Of a stretch of DNA of 10,962 bases, positions 1 through 5,919 are shown in pieces (position 1 is the stretch's first letter; each line of letters opens with the position of its first letter). This DNA comes from an uncultured Collinsella sp. Its GTDB lineage: Bacteria > Actinomycetota > Coriobacteriia > Coriobacteriales > Coriobacteriaceae. A program made the position numbers and the translations under genes. The notes under the pieces are model-generated. The model was not told where the DNA came from and made no database searches. It saw only the letters and a list, made by a program, of their open reading frames with translations. The DNA is taken from positions 1-10,962 of the forward strand of contig CABQNF010000020.1 of the NCBI GenBank assembly GCA_902465465.1, written 5' to 3'.

Positions 1-712
1 CGGCCAGAATCTTGTGGCCCTCGATTTGCTCGTCGGCTACATCCTGGCAGGTGAGAAAGCGAACGCGCTCGTGATCGAAGTCACCGAGCTCGTCGAGCAC
101 CTGCTGGTGCGTGCAGTTCTCGCAACCGAGCGACAGGAATAGCACGCCGGCCGCATTAGGATGACGCGAGAGCGCCACCAGCAGACGACGCGTCTGGGCA
201 TGGTCGGCGCCGGTCTGCGAGCAGCCAAAGGGATGCGGGAAGTAGTAAACACCCTCCAGCGAGCCATCGACCAGATCCTGGGCCTTCTCACACATGGCAC
301 GGGCGACTTCGTTGACACAGCCGACCGTGGGGATGATCCACAGCTCATTACGCGTCGCGGCACGACCGTCGGCGCGGCGGAACCCCATAAAGGTCTCGGG
401 CTCAACCGGCTCAACGACCGGATGTGTGGGGTTGTAGGTGTACTCGACCTCGCCCGAAAGGTTGGTCTTGACATTATGTGTATGAAGCCACTGACCGGGC
501 TGGACATCGCCCGTCACATGGCCGATAGGAAGGCCGTACTTGATGACGTCCTCCCCCGCGGCAATCGAGCGCACGGCCATCTTATGACCCTGCGGAATAT
601 CCTCCGCGGCCACGACCTCGCCCACCCCGGGAACCGCGACGGCGGTGCCCTTGGCAAGCGGCGACAGCGCGACGATCACGTTGTCGGCCGGATTGATCTG
701 GATAGTGTTCAT
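1..712 (-). CDS. uxaA: Altronate dehydratase, N-terminal part (3' end beyond window)
   Basis: Removes water from D-altronate to give 2-keto-3-deoxygluconate, the third step of galacturonate catabolism in the cytoplasm. My translation from the ATG at 712 stays open to the window edge, giving 237 residues of a family usually near 490-500. Residues 1-90 look like the SAF domain, with GQWLHTHN at 73-80. The UxaA/galactarate dehydratase domain starts near 109 with GFRRADGRAATRN, then GCVN (131-134), PFGCSQTG (161-168) and GCENCTHQQ (196-204). These Cys/His-rich blocks are typical of this metal-dependent family. The start is preceded by AGGACC, a modest ribosome binding site. It follows uxaB by 81 bases on the same strand, so it is probably the third gene of the operon. 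The family call is firm; integrity of the missing half cannot be judged. Confidence 0.93.
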   Translation of the reverse strand, partial: MNTIQINPADNVIVALSPLAKGTAVAVPGVGEVVAAEDIPQGHKMAVRSIAAGEDVIKYGLPIGHVTGDVQPGQWLHTHNVKTNLSGEVEYTYNPTHPVVEPVEPETFMGFRRADGRAATRNELWIIPTVGCVNEVARAMCEKAQDLVDGSLEGVYYFPHPFGCSQTGADHAQTRRLLVALSRHPNAAGVLFLSLGCENCTHQQVLDELGDFDHERVRFLTCQDVADEQIEGHKILA

Positions 713-750
713 TGCAAATGGTCCTAACCCTACAGGTTGAGCAGAAGTCG

Positions 751-782
751 AGACGCGGGCACGCCGTCCCGCGCCCGCGTCT
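751..782 (-). other. GC-rich intercistronic stem-loop between uxaB and uxaA
   Basis: AGACGCGGGC (751-760) and GCCCGCGTCT (773-782) form a perfect 10-bp stem with a 12-base loop, between the uxaB stop (794) and the uxaA start (712). On the transcribed strand it is followed by CGACTTCTGC, with no U-tract, so it is not a typical intrinsic terminator. It could protect or mark the end of the upstream message, or reduce uxaA expression relative to uxaB; those roles are inferred. Confidence 0.6.
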
Positions 783-793
783 GCGCCGGAAAT

Positions 794-2308
794 TTACGCC
801 TGAGCGTTGGCGAAGGCCTGCTTGGCGCCCTCGGCACGCACGACGGCGAGCGCGCTGACGACAAACTTCTCAAGACCTGCGATCTGCGTAAGGTCCTCGC
901 CCCACATCTGCTCGTTGGTGAGCACGTCGTGCACCAGCTGGGCATCGTCGGCGCCGGCATGGGCGGCGTAGAAGTCGAGCACGAAGGCGTCGTCCTGAGC
1001 GGTGTACTCGGTGCCGTCGGAGCGACGCAGGTGCAGGCCGTCGCCCTCGCGGGACACGAGCTCCTGCGTGTAGAAGGAGATGAGCGTAGCGAGGCTCGTC
1101 GCCAGGCACTTGGGCAGGTTGCCGGTCTCGGCAACGTAGTCCTTGAGCGTGGGCAGGTCGCGAGCGCGCCACTTAGCCGTGGAGTTGAGGCAGATGGAGA
1201 GCAGCGCATGATCAATATACGGGTTGTCGAAGCGGTTTTCGACGGCGGCGGCAAAGGCCTTGCAGTCCTCGACATCCAAGTCGGCGGCAAGCGTCGGAAT
1301 GACCTCGTCGTAGAGCATGGTGTTCATGAAGCCGCGAATGGTCTCGTCATGCATGCAGTCGCGCACGCTATCAAAGCCGGCAACCCAGGAACCCGGAACG
1401 AAGGCGGTGTGGGCACCGTTGAGGATGCGGACCTTGCGCTTTTTGTACGGGGTGACGTCGGGAGTCACAAAGACACCCGGAAGACCAGCCTTCACAAAGG
1501 GAAGCTTCTCGGCAAGCGACTCGTCACCCTGGATGCCCCACATCTGGAAGGGCTCGCGCACGGCCAGGAAGGGATCCTCGTAGCCCAGACGCTCAGCCAC
1601 CGCGGCGGCCTCGGATGCGTCGCGGATACGGCCCGGTACGATGGTGTCGACGAGCGTGGTGCAGACGGTGCAGTCGTTGGCCATCCACTGCGCAAACTCG
1701 TCCTCCCAGCCCCAATCGCTCACATACTGGTTCATGATGCGCAGCAACTCCTCGCCGTTGTGATCGATGAGCTCGCAGGCGAGGACGATGACGCCCGGCT
1801 TACCGGCAGCCCAGCGGGTGTGGAGCACCTGGGCAAGCTTGGCGGGGAAGCTCGCGGGTGGCATGTCGTCGGCCTTGCAGGACGGGTCATAGGCGATACC
1901 GGCCTCGGTGGTGTTGGAGACGATAATCTCCAGGTCGTCAGAGACGGCGACCTCCATCATGGCGCGGTAGTCGTCCTCGCGGTACGGGTTGATGCAGCGG
2001 CTGCAAGCGCTAATCACGCGGGACTCGTCGACCGTGTTGCCGTCCTCCTTGCCGCGCACCAGCACGGTATACAGGTCGTCCTGGGCATTGATACCGTCGG
2101 CAAAGCCAAAGGCGCCGCTGATGGGCTGGACCATGACGATCTTGCCATTCCAGCCGGTCGCCTCGTTGCCCATGTCAAAGAAGCGGTCGACGAAGGCGCG
2201 CAGGAAATTGCCCTCGCCAAACTGCAGAACCTTCTCGGGAGCATCCTTGGGCAGCAAATAGCCCTTGTAGCCGATCTTCTCGAGCGCATCGTAGCTGATG
2301 TTCTCCAT
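794..2308 (-). CDS. uxaB: Tagaturonate reductase (altronate oxidoreductase)
   Basis: NAD-dependent enzyme that reduces D-tagaturonate to D-altronate, the second step of galacturonate breakdown. The protein has 504 residues, close to the E. coli enzyme (about 483). It belongs to the polyol-specific long-chain (mannitol) dehydrogenase family: an N-terminal nucleotide-binding motif FGEGNFLRAF (30-39), SNTTEAG (131-137), and the catalytic K-x4-N-x2-H pattern at K292, N297 and H300 within KVRILNGAH. The start at 2308 has a good ribosome binding site, TAAGGAGA, 7-8 bases upstream. It lies 94 bases after uxaC and 81 before uxaA, all on one strand. The sister enzyme fructuronate reductase (UxuB) is in the same superfamily, but the uxaC/uxaA neighbours and the FGEGNFLR N terminus favour UxaB. 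Confidence 0.93.
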   Translation of the reverse strand: MENISYDALEKIGYKGYLLPKDAPEKVLQFGEGNFLRAFVDRFFDMGNEATGWNGKIVMVQPISGAFGFADGINAQDDLYTVLVRGKEDGNTVDESRVISACSRCINPYREDDYRAMMEVAVSDDLEIIVSNTTEAGIAYDPSCKADDMPPASFPAKLAQVLHTRWAAGKPGVIVLACELIDHNGEELLRIMNQYVSDWGWEDEFAQWMANDCTVCTTLVDTIVPGRIRDASEAAAVAERLGYEDPFLAVREPFQMWGIQGDESLAEKLPFVKAGLPGVFVTPDVTPYKKRKVRILNGAHTAFVPGSWVAGFDSVRDCMHDETIRGFMNTMLYDEVIPTLAADLDVEDCKAFAAAVENRFDNPYIDHALLSICLNSTAKWRARDLPTLKDYVAETGNLPKCLATSLATLISFYTQELVSREGDGLHLRRSDGTEYTAQDDAFVLDFYAAHAGADDAQLVHDVLTNEQMWGEDLTQIAGLEKFVVSALAVVRAEGAKQAFANAQA

Positions 2309-2350
2309 CTATGTGTCTCCTTAGATGTTTGTTAGCGTGCAAGCAAAACG

Positions 2351-2376
2351 GGGCTCCGCGTGTGGCAACGGCGCCC
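2351..2376 (-). other. Weak hairpin in the uxaC-uxaB gap
   Basis: Read on the minus strand, GGGCGCCG (2376-2369) can pair with CGGAGCCC (2358-2351) with one G/A mismatch and a 10-base loop. GTTTTGC follows, a short U-run. It could be a leaky attenuator between uxaC and uxaB, but it is imperfect. The same 94-base gap has a direct repeat TTCGATG at 2381 and 2391. Only the strong ribosome binding site of uxaB is otherwise obvious here. Confidence 0.3.
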
Positions 2377-2402
2377 AGGGTTCGATGTGATTCGATGCGG
2401 GC

Positions 2403-3830
2403 TTAGGCCTCGTCGGTGTCCAGGTCAAAGCCAAAGTAGCGGACCGCATTGTTGTAGCTGATGTCACGCACAACCTCGCCCAGCAGCTCCATGTCGGCCG
2501 GGTACTTGCCCTGCTCGACCCACTCGCCGATCACGCTGCACAGCACGCGACGGAAGTACTCGTGGCGCGGATAGGACAGGAAGGAGCGGGAATCGGTAAG
2601 CATGCCCACAAAGTTGCCCAACACGCCCTCGTTAGCCAGAGCCGTAAGCTGCTCGCGCATGCCGACCTCGTTGTCGTTGAACCACCAGGCGGAGCCGTTC
2701 TGGATCTTACCGGCAGTCGGAGCCTCCTGGAAGCAACCCATGACGGTATCGATCATGGTGTTATCGATGGGGTTCAGGCTGTACAGGATGGTCTTGGGCA
2801 GGCCGCAGGTCTCCTGGATGGAGTTGAGGAAATCGGCGAGCTGGTCGGACGGCGTGTAGTTGGAGATGCAGTCGTAGCCGGTGTCGGGACCGAGCTTGGC
2901 GAACATGGCGCGGTTGTTGTCGCGCTTGCAGCCAAAGTGCAGCTGCATGGCCCAGCCCAGACGGACATACTCACTGGCAACGAACTGCATAAAGGCAGTC
3001 TTGTACTTGAGGACTTCTTCCTCGGTGAGCGGCTCAGCAGCCAGACCCTTGGCAAAGATAGCCTCGATCTCGTCGGCAGTAGCCGGGACGTACATAACGT
3101 AGTCGAGTGCGTGGTCGGATGCGCGGCAGCCCAGCTCGTGTGCAACGTCGTAGCGCTTGGAGATGGCAGCCTTCATGCCCTCGAAGTCGCTGACCTCAAC
3201 GCCGGCAACCTCGGAGAGGTGCCTGCAGTAGTCGGCAAACTCCTGGCCACGCTCGATGCGCAGGGCGGCGTCGGGGCGCATGGCGGGAACGACCTGAACG
3301 TCAAAGCTGTCGTCGGCTGCAATCTTCTTGTGCCACTCAAAGCTGTCGGCGGGGTCGTCAGTAGTGCAGATCATGCGGACGTTGGACTGCTTGATCAGGT
3401 TGCGGCAGGTGAAGCTGGCCTCGGCGAGCTTGGCGTTGGCAAGGTCCCAGACCTCCTGGGCAGTCTTGCCGTTGAGGACGCCCTCGTAGCCAAAGTAGCG
3501 CTTAAGCTCCAGGTGGCTCCACTCAAAGACGGGGTTGCCGACGCAGCGACCCAGGGTCTCGGCCCACTTTTGGAACTTCTCGCGAGCAGGGGCGTCGCCA
3601 GTGATAAAACGCTCGTCGACGCCGTTGGCACGCATCAGGCGCCACTTGTAGTGGTCGCCGCCCAGCCAAACCTCGGTGATGTTCTCGAAACGCTTGTCCT
3701 CCCAAATCTCCTTAGGAGAAATGTGGCAGTGATAGTCGACGATGGGCATGCCCTCGGCAAAGTTGTGGAACAGCTCCTCGCCGGTCTTGGTGCTCAGCAG
3801 GAAATCCTGATCGTCCATAAAGTTTTTCAT
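2403..3830 (-). CDS. uxaC: Glucuronate/galacturonate isomerase (uronate isomerase)
   Basis: Isomerises D-galacturonate to D-tagaturonate (and D-glucuronate to D-fructuronate), the entry step of the pathway. From the ATG at 3830 the product is 475 residues, matching the family (about 470). DYHCH at 32-36 is the metal-binding HxH of this amidohydrolase-superfamily enzyme, and GDHYKWR, NGV, TGDAPAREKF and GNPVFEWSHLEL follow as in E. coli UxaC. The frame stays open upstream to 3974, but those 48 residues look unlike the family and would run through the operators. The ATG at 3830 gives the family N terminus (a short lead, then DQDFLL) and has AAAGGGG about 8 bases before it. First gene of the uxaC-uxaB-uxaA unit. 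Confidence 0.95.
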   Translation of the reverse strand: MKNFMDDQDFLLSTKTGEELFHNFAEGMPIVDYHCHISPKEIWEDKRFENITEVWLGGDHYKWRLMRANGVDERFITGDAPAREKFQKWAETLGRCVGNPVFEWSHLELKRYFGYEGVLNGKTAQEVWDLANAKLAEASFTCRNLIKQSNVRMICTTDDPADSFEWHKKIAADDSFDVQVVPAMRPDAALRIERGQEFADYCRHLSEVAGVEVSDFEGMKAAISKRYDVAHELGCRASDHALDYVMYVPATADEIEAIFAKGLAAEPLTEEEVLKYKTAFMQFVASEYVRLGWAMQLHFGCKRDNNRAMFAKLGPDTGYDCISNYTPSDQLADFLNSIQETCGLPKTILYSLNPIDNTMIDTVMGCFQEAPTAGKIQNGSAWWFNDNEVGMREQLTALANEGVLGNFVGMLTDSRSFLSYPRHEYFRRVLCSVIGEWVEQGKYPADMELLGEVVRDISYNNAVRYFGFDLDTDEA

Positions 3831-3884
3831 CAAACAGCCCCTTTGCTGGCAAGGCGGGCGCACGGCGCGCTCGTTATCCTTTAG

Positions 3885-3896
3885 GTGAACGTTCAC
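3885..3896. promoter_or_regulatory. LacI-type operator O1 of the uxaC promoter
   Basis: GTGAACGTTCAC is a perfect 12-bp palindrome with a central CpG, the usual symmetry of LacI/GalR-family operators. Its right edge overlaps the putative -10 box of uxaC and its body covers the expected transcription start, so a bound protein would block initiation. A LacI-family gene lies just upstream. The assignment to that regulator is inferred. Confidence 0.75.
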
Positions 3897-3923
3897 TATA
3901 CTAATCCATTGCACCTCAAAAGG
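3895..3923 (-). promoter_or_regulatory. Putative uxaC promoter
   Basis: On the minus strand TATAGT (3900-3895) is a good -10 box. The -35 region falls at about 3916-3923, where TTTTGA or CTTTTG would give 15-16 bp spacing, a weak match. Transcription would begin near 3888, leaving a leader of roughly 58 bases before the ATG at 3830. The -10 box abuts operator O1 and the -35 region overlaps O2. Confidence 0.5.
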
Positions 3924-3936
3924 TGAACGTTCACCT
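3921..3936. promoter_or_regulatory. LacI-type operator O2 of the uxaC promoter
   Basis: AGGTGAACGTTCACCT is a perfect 16-bp palindrome with the same 12-base core as O1. The centres are 38 bp apart. It covers the region where the uxaC -35 box should lie. A degenerate third copy, GTGAACGGTAGA, lies at 3949-3960. Confidence 0.78.
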
Positions 3937-3948
3937 AACCACCACGGG

Positions 3949-3973
3949 GTGAACGGTAGATTTTGCCCGTTCA
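3949..3973. promoter_or_regulatory. Degenerate third operator half-site and inverted repeat
   Basis: GTGAAC at 3949-3954 repeats the half-site of O1 and O2, but the other half is lost (GGTAGA instead of GTTCAC). TGAACGG (3950-3956) also pairs with CCGTTCA (3967-3973) across 10 bases. It may be an auxiliary or decayed regulator site; weak evidence alone. Confidence 0.35.
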
Positions 3974-4066
3974 ACGGTTGCTGGGGATGTGACTTGCATG
4001 TATTGCGGACTGGTTGGCGTCCCCGAACACCGAACTTGAGCGCTTTTGCTCAGGTGGGTCATGTCC

Positions 4067-4265
4067 CGACGTACATTTTTGGGAGTATTCAGCATTGGAG
4101 CGCGCCGTGCGCCATCCTCAGCGTCCTATTTGGAACGCAGATAGCGCCCGATCGGCATAAAAAGTGCCCCCGATGGCAAATTACGCCATCGGGGGCACTT
4201 AAAACAGTCGTTCTGCACCTCATTCAGGGCATGCCAATGCTGAATACTCCCAAAAATGCACGTCG
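4067..4265. repeat. 32-bp inverted-repeat pair flanking 135 bp (possible MITE or dispersed repeat)
   Basis: Positions 4067-4098 and the reverse complement of 4234-4265 agree at 31 of 32 bases; the single difference is in GTACATTTTTGG versus GTGCATTTTTGG. The interior holds the terminator of the LacI-type gene. No target-site duplication is visible at the outer edges (…ATGTCC before, CAAGAGG after). Such long near-identical arms are unusual in a simple intergenic spacer and fit a miniature inverted-repeat element, or two opposed copies of a dispersed repeat. Inside the right-hand part, ATTCAG (4222-4227) and CTGAAT (4240-4245) enclose the palindrome GGCATGCC. No protein is supported here. The rest of the 3831-4290 spacer (3974-4066) holds only a minor hairpin around 4037-4052. 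Confidence 0.7.
4162..4200 (-). terminator. Intrinsic terminator downstream of the LacI-family gene
   Basis: AAGTGCCCCCGATGGC (4162-4177) and its exact complement (4185-4200) form a 16-bp stem with a 7-base loop. On the minus strand the stem runs into TTTTTATG, a U-tract; on the plus strand no T-run follows. It lies 91 bases past the stop of the regulator gene and separates it from the uxaC promoter. Confidence 0.85.
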
Positions 4266-4290
4266 CAAGAGGGGGTACCTGCTCAATCGG

Positions 4291-5370
4291 CTAAATACCC
4301 GCAAGTTCGCAGTAGCGGTCGACATTGCTGGCAAATACCATCTCGACAGCACCCTTCTGGACGGGCACCGTCGGGGTCCTTCCCCACAGCAGATAATCGC
4401 CCAGCGTCTTAGCGCCGCGATACGCCAGGCTCGTCGGGTCCTTATAGACAATATTGGTAAAGATACCGCGGCGCAAGGCCAGAGCACTTTCGGGAAACAG
4501 GTCGTTGCCGATCACCATGACCTGACCGGCCTTGCCGGTCGAGACGAGCGCGTCGGCAACCACTTCGGAACCAACGGCAAAAACGCTACAAATGAGCTCA
4601 GGGGCGTCCGGCGCACTCAAGCGCTTTTCGAGCTCATGCTTGAGCTGTTTGACTTGCGCATGGGCACCTGCAAGATCCTCAACCTGCCATGGAATATCAC
4701 GTTCGCGCAGGTAATTGTGGAAGGCGCGGGCGGTTAGATAGTGCGAATCGGTATATGGGTCGCCTGTCAAAAGGAGCACGCGGGCGTCGGCCCCAGAAGC
4801 ATGGACCAGGTTTGCCGCCTGCTCGGCCATAAGGCTGCCTGCCGTCGAATAATCGGCCAAGCTCGCACCCAAACGATTCAAATGCGGACGGTCGCCGTCG
4901 ACAAGCTCAATCGTCACGCCCGCCTCGGCGATCTGCCCCAAAAGCTCAGTCGCACGATCGTCGCCCGGCGCATAGGCGAGCAAGCCATCAATCTTCTCGC
5001 CCACCTGCAGACGCTCGTCGATTTGCTCGAGTGCATCAGCGTAGCCGCCCACGCCAAATTCAACGCGCTCAACCGTAATGCCCCGGTCGATGACCTCCTG
5101 TTCAAAGCGATTGCAGCCTTCCCACAGGTAACGGAAAAAGTACGCTCCCTCGCGCGATGCGCGGGGCAGGCAAAACACCAGATTGATATCCTTGCGGCGC
5201 AGGCTTGAGGCACTTGTGTTGCGGTGATAGCCCATGGCCTCGGCCTTAGCGTTCACCTTGGCGCGCACGGATTCGCTCACGCCGGCCTTTCCCGTCAGAG
5301 CCTTGTGCACGGTATTGATGGAAACGCCAAGCTCGGCGGCTATGTCCTTCATGGTTACGCGAGCGCTCAT
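4291..5370 (-). CDS. LacI-family transcriptional regulator, probably of the uxa operon
   Basis: A 359-residue DNA-binding repressor of the LacI/GalR family. Residues 7-26 (MKDIAAELGVSINTVHKALT) form the helix-turn-helix, followed by the hinge around residues 48-60. The ligand domain begins near DINLVFCLP and resembles sugar-binding periplasmic proteins, with LVDGD, LLLTGDPYTDSHY and VIGNDLFPE as typical strands. The recognition helix reads TVHKAL rather than the common TVSRAL/TVSRVL. The start at 5370 has ACGGAG 8 bases upstream. It sits just upstream of uxaC, whose promoter carries two LacI-type palindromes, so it probably senses a hexuronate intermediate, like the LacI-family ExuR of Bacillus. 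I see no copy of the palindrome in its own promoter, only a direct repeat CCAATTAA/CCAGTTAA at 5397 and 5409. The family is firm; the target is inferred. Confidence 0.9.
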   Translation of the reverse strand: MSARVTMKDIAAELGVSINTVHKALTGKAGVSESVRAKVNAKAEAMGYHRNTSASSLRRKDINLVFCLPRASREGAYFFRYLWEGCNRFEQEVIDRGITVERVEFGVGGYADALEQIDERLQVGEKIDGLLAYAPGDDRATELLGQIAEAGVTIELVDGDRPHLNRLGASLADYSTAGSLMAEQAANLVHASGADARVLLLTGDPYTDSHYLTARAFHNYLRERDIPWQVEDLAGAHAQVKQLKHELEKRLSAPDAPELICSVFAVGSEVVADALVSTGKAGQVMVIGNDLFPESALALRRGIFTNIVYKDPTSLAYRGAKTLGDYLLWGRTPTVPVQKGAVEMVFASNVDRYCELAGI

Positions 5371-5467
5371 GCGGTTACTCCGTTATAGATAAGTTGCCAA
5401 TTAATAGTCCAGTTAACGATACCCCAAAAATACTCTTCGACTCGCCGTACTCTCCCTCAAATGCACA

Positions 5468-5501
5468 AAGCGCCCCGCGAACGGATGCCCGCGGAGCGCT
5501 T
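5468..5501 (-). terminator. Terminator after the Cys-rich protein gene
   Basis: AAGCGCCCCGCG (5468-5479) pairs with CGCGGAGCGCTT (5490-5501); on the transcribed strand the one mismatch becomes a G-U pair. The loop is 10 bases. The stem ends in UU followed by UGUGCAU, so the U-tract is short. It starts 14 bases past the stop codon of the 66-residue gene. Confidence 0.65.
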
Positions 5502-5514
5502 GGATGTCCGGACC

Positions 5515-5715
5515 TTATTTGATACCGCGACCCAAGTCTTCGGCGATTTTGTCTACGCCCTTAAGTGCAGCGCACGTCTTTTTGTTGGAGCAATGCCCCG
5601 TGCAAACGCCACCCTGAGCGCAGTCGGCGCAGGTGCCCTTGCGGTAGATGCGCACGCACACGGCGACAAACGCAACGCCGATAACAGCCAGTACAACAAT
5701 ATCGATAGGTGCCAT
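5515..5715 (-). CDS. FeoB-associated Cys-rich membrane protein
   Basis: A 66-residue protein of the small family found next to feoB in many Firmicutes and some Actinobacteria. Residues 4-22 are a single hydrophobic membrane segment. After a short basic stretch comes a cysteine cluster at C29, C32, C38, C42 and C48, and then a short polar tail. Such proteins are thought to assist FeoB ferrous iron transport, perhaps binding iron at the membrane, but their role is not settled. The start at 5715 has a near-ideal AGGAGG 8 bases upstream. It lies downstream of feoB on the same strand, 204 bases away and beyond a strong terminator, so it may have its own promoter or depend on readthrough. Confidence 0.85.
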   Translation of the reverse strand: MAPIDIVVLAVIGVAFVAVCVRIYRKGTCADCAQGGVCTGHCSNKKTCAALKGVDKIAEDLGRGIK

Positions 5716-5773
5716 AGCAAGCCTCCTCTAGTTAACCAGCACTTACTTTACCCCATTCTCCACCTACCAAATA

Positions 5774-5847
5774 GGGACAGGTTTATTTTGGTCGGTTTTA
5801 TCTGCGGAAACGCCACATCTTACTTCTGGAGCAAAGCAATCTGTCCC
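5774..5847. repeat. Short inverted repeat GGGACAG...CTGTCCC in the feoB downstream spacer
   Basis: GGGACAG (5774-5780) and CTGTCCC (5841-5847) are inverted copies 60 bases apart in the spacer between feoB and the Cys-rich gene. The arms sit in A/T-rich surroundings (GGTTTATTTTGG and GCAAAGCAAT). Seven-base arms could be chance. They might be the remains of a REP-like or small mobile element, which is inference. No ORF lies here. Confidence 0.3.
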
Positions 5848-5861
5848 CCATTGCGTCAAAA

Positions 5862-5890
5862 AGCCCGAGTGTCACTGAGACACCCGGGCT
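5862..5890 (-). terminator. Intrinsic terminator of the feo operon
   Basis: AGCCCGAGTGTC (5862-5873) and GACACCCGGGCT (5879-5890) make a 12-bp stem with one G-U pair and a 5-base loop. On the minus strand TTTTT follows. It begins 29 bases after the feoB stop and should end the feoA-feoA-feoB transcript. Confidence 0.85.
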
Positions 5891-5919
5891 CGTGGAAAGG
5901 GGTTGATCCTTATTCGGAC

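Noticed and set aside
737..2335. Plus-strand open frame of 532 codons opposite uxaB
   Set aside because: Antisense to a well-supported dehydrogenase, no family motifs and no sensible ribosome binding site context.
2562..3884. Plus-strand open frame of 440 codons opposite uxaC
   Set aside because: Antisense shadow of uxaC with low-complexity Val/Gly/Leu-rich translation and no motifs.
3831..3974. 48-codon N-terminal extension of uxaC
   Set aside because: It would translate across both operators and the promoter; the family N terminus and a good ribosome binding site fit the ATG at 3830.
4067..4265. Inverted repeats considered as a CRISPR remnant
   Set aside because: Only two copies in opposite orientation, with no regular spacers and no cas genes nearby.
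3949..4737. Plus-strand open frame of 262 codons across the regulator spacer
   Set aside because: It runs through the operator region, the inverted repeats and the terminator hairpin, then antisense into the LacI-type gene; no domain is visible.
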